A stretch of 64,000 bases of DNA from Flammulina velutipes. Its lineage: Eukaryota; Basidiomycota; Agaricomycetes; Agaricales; Physalacriaceae. The notes under the pieces were generated by a model, which did no database searches, was not told the DNA's origin, and saw only the letters and a list, made by a program, of their open reading frames with translations. The DNA lies in the NCBI GenBank assembly GCA_011800155.1, contig CM022375.1, positions 1,550,001-1,614,000 on the forward strand, written 5' to 3'. Positions 47,771-59,652 of this stretch are shown here, piece by piece (positions within the stretch are counted from its first letter, which is position 1; every line of letters starts with the position of its first letter). The translations under genes and the position numbers were made by a program.

Positions 47771-49054
47771 TGTTGGGCGTGGGTGTTGTAGTATACCGAT
47801 GTGGAGCGAATGGGTTCATTGTGGTAGGAGACGCCCGTACGCATCGTCGACGATGGTGGGAGGAACGCAGGAGGGAAGAGTCACAACGGACACGACCCCG
47901 GGACAGTCGAGTCGAGCGAATCCATGCATTGTCGCCAGGAAGGAGGATGCGGGCGACAGAAGAAGGTGGAATCGGTGGCCTGTCATCGTCAGCATGCATC
48001 GAGGTGGAGCGGCGGGTGCGTACCTGCGGGGCTGCGTCCTCTCTTTGGACGTCGTCGTCGTTGATCGCAAGACGCATGTCCTCGGCCATCCCGGACATTC
48101 GGTCCGGACTCTATTAATACTTTGGTTCTCTACGTACTCCTCCTTTGCGTGTCTGCCTCGCCGCCCGCACTCTCAATGCCGCCTGCCGCCTCTCGTAAAC
48201 AGGCGACGTCAACAAGCTGCAGCCAGTCAGAGAGTGAGCGAGCATTGACCAACAAGAAGGCTTACCATCGCGTTTAACTTCCGCCTGCATATCAATGTAT
48301 GCATCACCGCCGATGTGCGTCTAATCCTATAGTCCATAAGTCTCAGTATTGAGGTTGAAGCAGTCCGCGTGGGCACTCACCAAACGAATTGAAGCATCTG
48401 CAAGCCCCCTCTGTTCTTTCGTGCGACAGACTGCGAGTCGTTCAGCGTACGGACAGCCCAACCCATACAAACACTTACTAGGAGTGTCCATTCATAGATA
48501 TAACTATTCCTATGAGCGAGTTAGGAAATCGTCCGTACAGTCTATACGCGCACTTGCCTTGTGTTCGTTCGGTCGTTTCGTATCTCCGCGAAGACTATGG
48601 TGACGGTCAGCAAAGGTTTCTTATGGTATATGAAGGAAACGTACCATGTTTGAATCCTCCGACGCGCACACTGGCCACATCGGTATACCGATGAGCAGTT
48701 CGCCAGAACTGTGTTGGCCACGTTGCGCGCGGAGCTGTGTAAATCGAGCTTGGATGACAGGATGATTCAAACGCTAAAGGAGCAAGGTCACCGAAAACAC
48801 TAGGGCTATCGTTCAGAAGACGTACCTCTGACCAAAGGGACACGGAATGGTGTTGGCATATGGCCGTGGAAACGATAGAATACTATTTATTATCTATGGG
48901 CTGGTTAGTTGGTGAAAACATTGGCTAGACTGGAGAGAAACGTACTGCGAATACGGAGGGTGTCATCTCCCTTGCATTATCGTGGTGGTTGAGGTTTGTC
49001 GCCTAGTCTGTAGTGCTGGTTGAGAACGGATAGGGTTTAGTATAGGAAAGACGC

Positions 49055-49716
49055 ACCTTCATCCTATGCCTTCGGCGCTTCCCAACGATCATCGTAGCCG
49101 CCTCTCCTATGAACGGTGTTGGTAGTAGAGAGAAGTGTATGGGAGTCTGACGTCTAAGCCCAGAGGCGCGCAGACCATAGACGATGTATCAAAAAGCAAG
49201 GCGTCCCAAATGCTATAGGTTGTGAGCAAAGAAAATAGTCGTCGCCGGTATGAGAAACGTACCAGAGGAAACCTAACGAGAACACCTCTCGTGTTCTCAT
49301 GTCCTGCATCCGTGCCCATACGTTCGATATCCAGACCCTATGGCTGAGCGTTGGCGGCTAGCAAGACGAGGTTGAATTGTAGAAACATACCAGGCGAAAA
49401 CGGTGGACGGCTGAGTGAGAGGTATATCTTCTATGGTATTCGTTAGTCTCGAATAGAATGGTACCAATAAGCATACCTTTGCGAATTTGCTGCTTGGCGT
49501 AGCAACGTGTCGCATAGTCGCAACTAGAAATCCTATGTGTCACTGTGAGCATATAGGACGAATAGAATAAGAATAGAGAAGCACATACAGGTAGTAGCAA
49601 ATGTCCCGAACGTCCCAACGAAGACTAAGAAAAATAGTCGTCACGGTAAGAGCTAAGGTATCGTGGGAAATAACTGTACATTGCTTGATCGCTGTTCTGC
49701 TCGACAGCGAGAACAT
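49055..49716 (-). CDS. Unknown gene of very short exons (copy 3)
   Basis: As the copies at 26212 and 37964, except that the base change at 49054 turns the last donor I can place from GTTCGT to GTGCGT. Both forms are used elsewhere in this window, so splicing is probably kept. Confidence 0.4.
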
Positions 49717-51342
49717 TCTTGGCGAGGGTGCGGGGGTTCTTCACAATGGATAGAGCGAAGATAGAGCTTATGAGAGGAATAAGAAGAGAGGGGAATGGGA
49801 AAGTAAAGTAAGAGGGAAAGGAATGATGAGTTATCAGCATCCTCCCCCCGTACTTATACCCAATATCGTGCCGTTCTCGGACGCGGATACACGGGCCCCA
49901 CTACAGTCACATCACTGACATATCCCCGGTCAGGCCGAAAGAAGAGCCCAAAACCATGGAAGTGCGGAATCAGCTTTGATGAGAAGAGGGTGGCGGCGCG
50001 TACAATATTCAAGTATGTACCTGTTCCTGCACATTCGAACCTCAAATGATTTCAAAAGTAACCTTGGGATAAATATGTTAGACATGCGCGAGCCTCCTGT
50101 AAGCTTACAATGGCTTACAATGAGCTAACAAGCACCCTTTCCTCCTCCTCTCCCCTCCTCAAGCCTCCTCCATCCAATGCGCGTAACTACTTCCGCATAT
50201 TCATCAAGGGTCATGTCACGTCACCCTCTGATCGTCGTAGGCGGCCTCTTGAACCGCTGAAGGCTCGACCATCCAATTAGTGCTAACGGCCCAATCGTAC
50301 CCTGCCCGCTCGCGGACTCCCAAAGATGACTCCAAATACCAAGACAAGACACGTAAGATAACCGAGGAGGCGTCCGTCCATCCGCACGCTCCAAGCAGTA
50401 TCGAGTATCGAGGAAATGTCGGACGACACAATAGCGCACGGTAAGTAAGGACAGCGAACAAGGTTAACAGTAGAATACATACCAATACCAATACACACTT
50501 GAGATATGAGCTTTGATAAATCGAGAATGAGAATGAGAGCGCACGACACGAGCTGGCGAAGATGAGAGTCGCGAGCAAAGAGGACGTTGCGTCACGATTA
50601 GATTGTCAGTTCACGTCACAGGGGCTGATCATCTTGATAGCCTTTGTTTTCAGGGTTCAAGCGTCCTCAGCTACAATTCGAGCTATTGGACGCGTTTTAA
50701 CGTGTTTGAGCCCTCGGAATGAATGATATTTTGTGAATAAAGGTCAATTAAGACAATCAAAGGTGTCTACGGGGTGCGATGGTATCAGAATGAGCTCTAA
50801 CCACTCCGAGCGTCGTGGCGCTCGTACCATTCGACATTGGGATAGGTAATGGGTACGTGGCACCCAGGTAAAGCTTGGCGCACCTTATTAGACCTTGTTA
50901 ATACCATTTCCGATGGTCACCCTGACCATCCATTGACATCGAATATTGGAAGATCCCCTTGAGTGGGATACCCCCGGAGGGAGAATGGCGACTGGCTATA
51001 CGCCCTGTGCGCTCCAGGCGCTCCTTACAGTGTATCTTTAGGGTAATATAAATGCAAGGAACCAACCTCCGGTGCAAACGGGGAACCCTAAACACGAGAT
51101 TCAAGAAATGGTATTACAGATATATTGAGTTTAGCAATACCAGATATCCGACTTTGCAAGATGTGAAACTTTGTTATGTCTGTGCTATATACCTCTATTA
51201 TTCCAATATCATTCATTCTACAAGACGAAGGGCATTGTTTTCCCTCTGTTCTGCTATCATCTCAGTGCTCTAGCGCCCAATTCCAAGGCGGGATCCCGCC
51301 GTTATTTTCTTCTGACGAGTCAGTTTGGTTGTATTCGGGACA

Positions 51343-52785
51343 TCAAGAGTGTTTCAAATCATATATTTTGCTGTTTAAAGTACATTGTGAAGTAATATGG
51401 TAGTGTGTGAGTGGTAAACACGTCCAGACTTTCCCAACCGCGCCAAGCAAAATCCTTCTTCCAGGAATCCAAATGGCGAGACCTGAACGACGGGTGCGAG
51501 TGCTTACTTCCGGAACACAGGGCTCTAAAGATGATGTGCGAGCCAGAAATAGAAAGGGGCAAGGATACTGTTGCTCACCGAAGTCGCCAGTGATTCGGAC
51601 GATGGTGCGCGAGATACACAGGCCTGGCCGCGCAATAGGATATTTGGTGCCAGACAAGCTACGCGCTGATTCAAGTTTGAAGGTCAGAACCAAGCCCAAA
51701 ATGACGGTGCAAAAGACGCACTTTTTTCCAGAAAAAAAGCCCCGCGGCGAGCGACGCACCTCTCTCTAAGGGAAGAATAGCGTCCAGAGTTGTGGGCGCA
51801 GTGGAGTGGGGTTGGAGGCAAAGACAGCGGCGAAGCCGCTGTCACGTTCTGTGTTCTGCAGGGACGGATGTAATTGTCTTTGCTCCCACCAAACGGAAGA
51901 ACATATGTGGCGTCCCACGGTCTGAAATGGTGGAACGCCGCCCCGCCGCCGACGTTCCTGTTGTCTCGAATTCCGCACTCCGGGAAGCTTGAAGGAGAAT
52001 GTTAAGGTCAGTCATTCAGTCCTTTGAATATGCAAACGACACACCATTTTCAAGACAACAAAGCCCCGCGGCCAGCGACACATCCCTCTCTAAGGGTAGA
52101 ATGGCGTCCAGAGTCGAGGGTGCAGTGGACTAGGTTGGAGGCAGCTGCTCTCGCGTCCTTCGTTCTGCAATGACGGATGTGATTGTCTTTGTTGCCACCG
52201 AACGGAAGAACATATGTGGCGTCCTGCACACTGAAATGTTGGAATGGGGTTTTGTGACCGACGTTTCCAGGGATTCTGATCCTGTAGTCGGTGAAGCTTG
52301 AAGGAGACACTAAGGTCAGTTATTGGGTCCTGTGAAAATGCAAACGACGCACCCTTTTCATGGAAAAAAAATGCCCCGCGGCGAGCGAACCTCCATTCGC
52401 AGCATCCACACGAGGGTACGAGTACAGTTGAGGTATATTGGTGCCATATTCGACATCATAATCATCGAGCTGGTGAGCAAAAATAAAAGTCAATATAGAG
52501 ACAGTTTTTGAGAAATTAAAAGCCCCGCGGCGAGAGACGAACCTTTCACAGTGCTATCTTACGTTGCTGGAACGTCTCTAACTGTCTCATTGGCCATATG
52601 GTGGTGGCGCCACACTCGAAATCGAGTCCTCTAGTCGTATCTGTACCGCTCTCCTGCTGATGGTAAGGCGAGTGAGATACTGTGACAATTCGGGTCAAAA
52701 ATCATGGAAAACGAGGTAAAAACGACGCACAAAATCCCAATTTTTTTGCCCCACGGCGAGTGGCATACTACTTCATGGTGTCCGG
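51343..52785 (-). CDS. Unknown gene with duplicated module, 5' end cut off (copy 3)
   Basis: The same gene as in copies 1 and 2, but the array ends at 52785, so the upstream exons (those before the fifth look-alike intron, reading from the 3' end of the gene) are replaced by unrelated sequence. The paired exons are at 52082-52309 and about 51760-51988. This copy is probably non-functional. Confidence 0.45.
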
Positions 52786-53453
52786 TATGGCTGTCCTGGG
52801 TGGACAATATTATGGTTTTTGTTTCTAGTGTATTTTCGGCCAGAGTGCACAATTTTTGTGCTCGTCGTGCGATAATTTTAGCCATCATCACCTTATTTTC
52901 ATCGGTCCGACAAACTCTTGGCATTGATCACAAGATTTTTAGCGCCTCACGTTCAAAATTTTATTAACGATGTGTAATTTTTTAATGCAACAAAACAATG
53001 AGGCCAGAGCCAATTACGTGTACAAGTGCTGAAAAAGCGAACCACACTGTCTAAAATTGAAAGCTAGGACTATTCATTCGTACAGTATTTCACATCAACA
53101 CCCAAAATGCTAGGACAAAGCCACAATTGTATACACTTTCAGCTTGAGCCCCATAAAAATTGAGACATCGACGATGTTCTCAAGACAATACGTAAAGTTA
53201 ATCGACAAATTTTGTTCAACCGACAAAAACGAGGCTACTCCCGACTGACTTGAGACACCTCGCTTAAAGTGGCGGAATCTAGACGGAACCATTGGCGTAA
53301 AAAAAATGACCTATGTGCAGCGTGGCAGTGCCACCTACACAGTATTTAAGGAGCTCTCTCAAGTGAGTTCTTCATTATTCCCGCATTCTCTTTCTTTTTA
53401 CTTCTCACCTTTGTCACTCGTTTTTGCTGCCAATTTGTTCGTGTCATTGTGTT
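52786..53453. other. Right flank of the array, promoter of HECT-like gene
   Basis: AT-rich sequence unrelated to the tandem unit. A TATTTAAGG box at 53343-53351 lies about 100 bases before the ATG of the next gene. No element ends or target duplication could be seen at the junction. Confidence 0.45.
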
Positions 53454-56400
53454 ATGTCGGACCAGCATTCTCTGCCGGCTCTACCTGCCCGGGGTGGGTT
53501 CTCCCTAGCACGATGTCCAAACTACCAAGGCGTGAGTTTTGAATTCATTATTAGTCTTGGATGATATTGACTTATTGATCTTAGACTGCCTACCTGGTCG
53601 ATGATCGCTGCGCTGGTTGTCACCATATCTATCGGCATCATCGTCTTATAACGTGTGTTCTATACTACTCGAGTTTCATTTTTCTAACATCTGCAACTAG
53701 CCCAACTGTACCCGCAGACGGTGATTCATCACCTGTGGTTGCCTTTGTTCCATCTCCAGAATCGACCAGTACCTCACTCGCTGTATCGTCTTCTATTCCC
53801 GCCTCCCAGCCTCCACCACCACCCGCTCGTATCAACAGTCCTAGTACTGAAGTTCATGCATGGCAGAATCCCTTCTCTCCTGCAGGTCCTGTTACTCGTG
53901 CAGGTACAAATTCTCGTCGGCGTGCTGCTTCTCAGCGGAATGGTACCAGCCGTACTGGAGTTACTACCGGAGTTGCAACTTATCAAGGGCTTAGCGCCAC
54001 TACTGTCAACGTCATCATTCGCATCTACATCCTTCCTGGTCCTTCAGTATGTCTAAGTTTATCTGCCTTTTCTAATTCTGCTCATCATTACCTAGTATCG
54101 TAGTGCACTGCTTGAATATCCACCATTCGTGCCTGCAGTTCCCGTCGAGTTGAACCAACAGAAGTTGGGAACAATCGTTAGGCGAATGCACTTCCATGAG
54201 CTTGTCGTGGAGATCACAATTCCATCTACCAGCACTGCAAACACGATCTACACTGCGGTGACCAATGCAGTTCAAAGTCACTGTACATCCAAGGAGCTCT
54301 TTTTCCCGACTTCTCTTGATCCCTCCGATACGACTGTCACTTGGTTATTTCTCAACCCTGGCCATTCCAATACTCGAACTGGATCTGCAATGCGCAAGAT
54401 GAAGCCTGACCTGGCATTTGACAATCCAGCTCATTGGACATTTGCTGAGCTTGGAAAGGTTTCGCGCAAGTTGACCTTGACTCTTCCTCGAGGTACACGA
54501 GCTGCCAACTACAATATATGGCTCGGTGCGCTCATTATTCTTACTCATGATAAAATGACTTACACACTCTGCTAGGACCACGATTTGGGCTTCTAACAAA
54601 GCAGCGACATCCATGCATACTAGTTCGCATCCTTTTCCAAACTGACGAGAACTCAAATGTTGTTGCCGAGCCGGGTCCTCGCGAGTGTCTCCCTGCCTGC
54701 CCATCTACTTCCCTTCAGCATGTTACAGCAACAGAAGGTGCTCATGCAGAGGAAGTCGTTGCTGATTCTGAGGATGAGGTATGACTCTTCTTCTACGGTA
54801 TATCACTTTCTAACTGGTTTTAGGTCGATACAGAATTGCTGCCACCTCCTTCTCAACGTCGCCGACTTTCAGTCAGGCGTGACTCTCTATCGGAGGGGTT
54901 GTCCTTCATTGGTCGACCACCAACTCCAGAGCCTTTTCCTCAACCGATACGGACTGCAGCGCAGTTTTTCACTCGCGTTCAGCCACTACTTCCTTCGTTG
55001 GCACCTACCAGAGTCCCTCGCATTCTACTCAACATTGAGTCCGATGTGTCCATGTCTGACGTCTATGATGACTTCATGGCATTCATTTCGTGCAAGATTT
55101 CTGGAGGAGAACCTCCTATTAGCCCATATTTGATTATCCGAGGCAGAGAGCTTCCACTCGCATATTGGCTCAATCCGCAGGACATCAGGGTGAAATAGTA
55201 TGTTTCGTCTTTATTTTTGTTTCTTTTCTAAGCTCATCAAATTCTAGTGGCAATGGAATTGGCAATGGCCCCAAGGTCCAGTTCTTTTCAGGACTATTTC
55301 CCTATCTGGTCACTCAGAACATTTTCTGGGAACCTGTCGTGGGTGATATGTTTGCCCTCCGTACTGATATTGCCCCCAGTCCTGCACGTCTCGAATATTG
55401 TGCGGCTGTTGGTGCTGCTCTCGCCATTTGTACTCAGGTTCTGGAACACTTTCCACTCGGTATATCGCCAGCCTTCATTCAAGCAACACATGGTGGCCTC
55501 AAATCCCTTGACAACACTGAGTGGATTGCATCATTGTCACCTTCCTTCGCTGAAATTCTACGCCTTTGGCCTGTGGATGAACCACCGAGTTCAACCTTGG
55601 GTACTCCGGCTCAACGTCTTGAACTTGTTTCACGTCTCTCTGAAGGAACGACTTTAAGTGTAAGTCTTTAATTGCACCATTCAGCATCTTAGTAATACTC
55701 TGTTTAGATTGCCAGTCTTCAATCAGTACCCCCATCTGAGGTCAAGGATGCCCGATTGTGTTTCCTTTGTCGCAATCTTATTGGTGCGCCACATCACCTC
55801 ATCTGGAAATGCAGCATTATTGTTACTGCATTTCGTCGAGGATACTCGATTCCCCTTTATGAGACACCAATTACGTGGCGTCAGGTATGTTACCATGTTT
55901 ACAATCAGTAGCTATACTAATTCTATTTTTTCCTAGGCGCTTGGTCCCGGGGAAAGCACTTTCTCTCTCATGACTTCTCTTACACCGAATATCATTTCGT
56001 CGGTGGAAAACGTTCTAAACAGGATGAGCTGGCGCAGCGAAGTTAATGATCTTCTCAGCACATACGAGCTTCGGTTCAAGGAGCTCTTCGAACAGTATCT
56101 CCATGGGACCGGCTGTCCCGATGCATCAATCTTTCGTGATGGTCTACCGGAGGAAGACTGGATGAAGATGTCACAGGATGTGCTTTTGCGTGCAAGATGC
56201 TTTGTGGAATTTATCTCTGGCACATCAGTTCTTTGCCACGAGTCTGAAACGTACAATGTATGTGTTTCTATGATGCCTACATGATTATCTCTAACCTTTT
56301 CTCTAGATGGAGTTCATTCGAGTATGCTGCCCTCTATATGTGCTAGCATATTACTGACCTGTCTGATAGTCAACAGATGAAGACGATAGAAGCATTCGCT

Positions 56401-56573
56401 ATAACCGCGCGTCTGTTTGCACCAAGACTATCATGATCGCCTTGGGTCAGGCATGGAAGAATGTGCTTGACAGCAGTGCTACTTCTTCAGCAACGACGCC
56501 ACAATTTGATGTTATCTTTCACGCACTCATTGTCAACTTTGCCGATGTTCCCGAGGGCTATAACACCTTGTAA
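53454..56573 (+). CDS. HECT-type E3 ubiquitin-ligase-like protein, 11 exons
   Basis: Exons 53454-53531, 53585-53652, 53701-54046, 54096-54492, 54576-54778, 54824-55197, 55248-55659, 55708-55884, 55937-56257, 56307-56321 and 56370-56573 join to 864 aa; every junction keeps frame. The N-terminus has a short Cys/His cluster (CPNYQG, DDRCAGCHH) and a Ser/Pro linker. The C-terminal half resembles a diverged HECT domain: GNGPKVQFFSGLFPYL, YCAAVGAALAICTQ, GISPAFIQATHGG and WIASLSPSF (N-lobe); FVEFISGTSVL, then YNRASVCTKTIMI and PQFDVIFHALIVNF (C-lobe), where the Cys of ASVCTKT would take ubiquitin as a thioester. Exon 10 is 15 nt (MEFIR). The gene is far from canonical HECT ligases and of a type often expanded near transposons in agarics, which I infer from pattern only. 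A remote-homology search would settle it. Confidence 0.65.
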
Positions 56574-56788
56574 CGCTAATGTTTATACGATTCATGGAAA
56601 CTACATACAACCATTGACTTCTATTTACTCCTACGATCTTTTTAACGATACGGTACATAACTCTTCGTCTTCTGTATCTCAGAGTTTCAGAGCTTATGAT
56701 ACCCATACAACACTCATCGTTATTTGATAATGCGCAACAACATACTTGACTGTTCAAAGACTGACTACAGGCATAATAGTCTACGACT

Positions 56789-57672
56789 CTATGTGCAAGT
56801 ATAAATGTAATCACTATCGTAGTCTTCTTCCGCAGATGGCGCCTCACTATCCCTTTCACCAGCTGCATTGTAAAAGGCCGGAATGGGATGAGGTCGGTAG
56901 AAGGATATATTGGTAGTAATAGACCAGTTGCGCTCTCCAGAAGGAAGTGCACTGAAAGAAGAAAAGCGAGTATCAATAAGAAGCAACATGGCTTTCATGA
57001 TAGCCTTGTGGGCAGCAAGCTGCGACCACCAACGTCGGATAGGTTCCGGGCAAGTGTCAAGCTTGTATCTTCTTAGAGATAAGTATTGACTAACAAACTC
57101 ATAGACGATCACTCACGCGGGGGAATTAGTGTCTTCCTCCAATGCCACAAAGTTCTGTTCGATAAGTTCTTCATTGAAAGGGAAGGTGTTGCATCGCGCA
57201 TAAATTTCCCAAAGGCGGTCATCCTCGCATGGGTAAGTCTGATAGTCGTCGCCGGGAACACCAAGAAGGTTATGGGGAGGTGAAATGGGTGTGTATCCAC
57301 CAATATCAAAGCGCCGATGACGAAGACGATAATGAATAGCCTACAGAACGGTAAGATTATGAAAATACGATTACTATCACTCACCTGTCTTTCAGTATTG
57401 CCCAGTGTTACTCCTAGATCCTGGAAAAATGCATCGACACTGTTGAAGAATTGGGTCATGCGTCTTTGACCCTCAGACGCAGCTGTTTGGTAACGAGGGA
57501 AAAGGAGCTCGACGATCTTCAGTGGGATAAAGTCCATATGGACTCGCAGATATGCGCTGAAGTTAGATGTTGGATCGTTAGTGAGCATGTCCTGTGCGTC
57601 ACGATGATCAGAGGGTGGGTAGTGTGTTTTTGACAGAGGTAGAGCTTTTGCAGGAGAAACGACTCTGAACAT
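56789..57672 (-). CDS. Hypothetical protein, 3 exons
   Basis: Exons 57385-57672, 57117-57340 and 56789-57071 give 264 aa with introns of 44 and 45 bp. The reading is MFRVVSPAKALPLSK through LRVHMDFIPLKIVELLFPRY, then DIGGYTPISPPHNLLGVPGDDY and PEPIRRWWSQLAAHKAIMKAMLLLID, ending in an acidic tail (EEDYDSDYIYTCT). It is soluble, with helical and Trp-rich stretches, and has no recognised domain. It converges on the HECT-like gene with about 215 bases between the stops. The start is the first ATG of the open frame and may not be the true one. Confidence 0.65.
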
Positions 57673-57800
57673 GATGGTATGAGGGAAGCAGGTACTATCT
57701 TCTCACGCACGGATCATCACTAACTATTTCGGATTTTTCACCGACTTCGTTTAACAGATCCAGAATCTTGCAATAAAGCTAAAAGAATCAAAGAACCCTG

Positions 57801-59013
57801 TTAAATAATGTGTATCTGCAGAAGCTTGTGTAGGTCGGGATCTGAGCACCCGTTCACGACGGATTCATTCAGATCAAAATTATCTGGCAAAGAGGAGCGA
57901 GGCGAGGGAACCTCGTCAATGAGCAGCAGCCCAGGTGTGGGAGAGTGATCAAACGAAAACACATCTGAGGGGAAGTTGGAATGCTCTGTACAATCCGCAA
58001 AATCATTTCCGTTGAATACTTCCTGGAGACGGGAAAAGTTGTGTGACAGGTCCGAGTGGCCCTTGAGCGATGATATTGCAATATCATTGTCAAAGGGGAG
58101 GTCGTGCGTGCTCACGGTAGGAGACTGAAGGTACCAGTCCATGCCCTGATCGATGGGCTCAAGGTCGGGGAAGAGATGGTCTCTGTAGCTTGGTGAAGGT
58201 GGCACATGAAAAATAGTGCCGCCCCGCATGAGGAGCGAACATAATCATTAGGATCATCCTTGCCCCAGAGAAGGGCCTGCTCTGGCTGCGTAGGGCTGGG
58301 AATCCTAGTATCCGATAACTCTGAAAGCAGAGACAATAGTTGGGTATCGTCGGCGGCAGACACAGAGGAAGACGATATGCCGAGGAGTGGATATAAGGAT
58401 GGGCCCATGTGCAGAGAGGCGTGAGCACCTAGGGAAGGGGACAGCATCTGTGCGTCGGCACAAGGAGGGGAGTCGGGTGTCAGACATAAAGGACTGTCTG
58501 TCGGGGGCAAAGTGAGCATCGCTGTGGGAAGAGGGAGAAGAGGGGAAGTTCAAAGGCACCATTAATCCTCAAGACTGGAGAGTCGAGGATGCCACCGTAC
58601 ATGGAGTCACATTGGGGTAATCCGGGGAGGGGGATGATGACCTTGAGCGCCGTGTCTGAATGTGGTGGCAGCGAGGGGTAGACATTCTGAAGGTTTTCGT
58701 GAGATGAATGGTGAGGGAAATGAGAACAGGATGAAGCAGGTGTAAAAGTACACGAAAATCCGAAGAGATCAGGAGGAGAATATGAATGAGATGGTTGAGA
58801 AATGGATAGATATGGCTCCTCAGAGGAGAAGCGTCTGGGTAAAGTCGGCAGCATCGTACAAATCAACGTCGTCTGGTCTGCAGCGTTGGCATCAGTAACA
58901 TTGATTGAGAAACAATTAGCGAAAGAATAGAATGACAAGTGAAACATACCTATCGTCCAAGTGCGCATACCGACGAGCCGTTCGCCAGAGCGGCATTGGC
59001 TGTTTCGCGCCAA
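57801..59013 (-). CDS. Ser/Pro-rich protein, regulator-like, splicing unresolved
   Basis: The minus strand carries long open Ser/Pro/Asp-rich stretches: MLPTLPRRFSSEEPYLSIS to DSPVLRIN (about 58563-58859), joined in phase 1 across a 42-bp intron to MLTLPPTDSPLCLTPD through LLSLLSELSDTRIPSP (about 58240-58519), then YRDHLFPDLEPIDQGMDWYL to the stop at 57801. The last switch of frame near 58.2 kb has no good intron and may be a frameshift. Such low-complexity acidic and Ser/Pro regions are typical of activation domains in fungal transcription factors, but no DNA-binding domain is visible. An upstream exon with PLWRTARRYAHLDD (about 58970-59010) probably belongs to it. Confidence 0.45.
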
Positions 59014-59472
59014 GATTGTCCAGCGACAATGAATATCTATATCGTGTTCCTAAGGTCCTTGTTGGCTGATTGCGTAGACTGAGGCAGAGAACCGATGATG
59101 GTTGTACTGGATTTGACGAAACCCCTTGCTGGTGTCTTTTCGGTGAGAGACTACAAAATCATTAGCACACGATGAAGGTAGGAAGACATACCTTAGTTGT
59201 CTATGTATTATTTGAAGAGTCTACGTTCCCATGAGTGAAGCATGGACCATGAATTCAAAAGGATAGGTTATACTTGTAGTTGGTGCAAGCAAATATCAGG
59301 GTCAGTCGGTCGCATCAGCGACTGGCTTGGGCCAGTCGCTGATGGCGACTGGTGAGTTCCGGCAATTGCCGCTTCATCTTTGCAATGAGAGCGTTCAGGT
59401 AAGTTTCAGCATTTTATTCGTTCTAGTCTAATCTCAAGAATCACATTAGCCCAAAATCAAGCCATCCATTGA
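59014..59472. other. Intergenic, hairpin-bearing
   Basis: No gene is supported. A strong hairpin lies at 59313-59344. The upstream exon(s) of the chitin-synthase motor fragment should end near 59400 (GTAAGT donor at about 59400-59405), but no frame is clear. Confidence 0.4.
59313..59344. repeat. Perfect 13-bp inverted repeat
   Basis: Arms CATCAGCGACTGG and its complement enclose the loop CTTGGG. A third partial GCGACTGG follows at once. Function unknown. Confidence 0.6.
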
Positions 59473-59652
59473 CCCTACTGTGAAGACGGATGCCGCCGCT
59501 GCAAAGAGACTGTATCGTCACCAGGAGCTGCCACCATCTATCTCTCGAACGATGCCGTCCTCAATGTTCTCCACTCTCCCTTCAGAGCAGACCTTCCATA
59601 CACTCGCATTGGCGCCTCGCATCTCGTCGTCGTCAATCCATACAAAACCCTC
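59473..59652 (+). pseudogene. Chitin synthase myosin-motor part, 5' fragment
   Basis: The open frame reads to AATIYLSNDAVLNVLHSPFR, then LPYTRIGASHLVVVNPYKTL at the insertion point. This is the start of the myosin motor-like domain that precedes the catalytic domain in class V/VII fungal chitin synthases (compare VxxNPYK of myosins). These enzymes deliver chitin to growing tips and septa. The frame continues exactly in the sequence at 62455 after the transposon. The true N-terminus was not located. Confidence 0.75.

Larger units (their letters stand above)
42253..52785. repeat. Tandem unit, copy 3 (truncated, 10.53 kb)
   Basis: Identity with copy 2 stops abruptly after base 52785 (the homologous base in copy 2 is 41033). 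The missing 1.2 kb is the right end of the unit, including the start region of one minus-strand gene and the TATA-bearing segment. Confidence 0.95.

Noticed and set aside
18741..52785. The 11.75-kb unit as a Starship, Helitron or other large transposon
   Set aside because: No tyrosine recombinase, Rep-helicase or transposase was seen, there are no terminal repeats or target duplications, and the copies are strictly head-to-tail.
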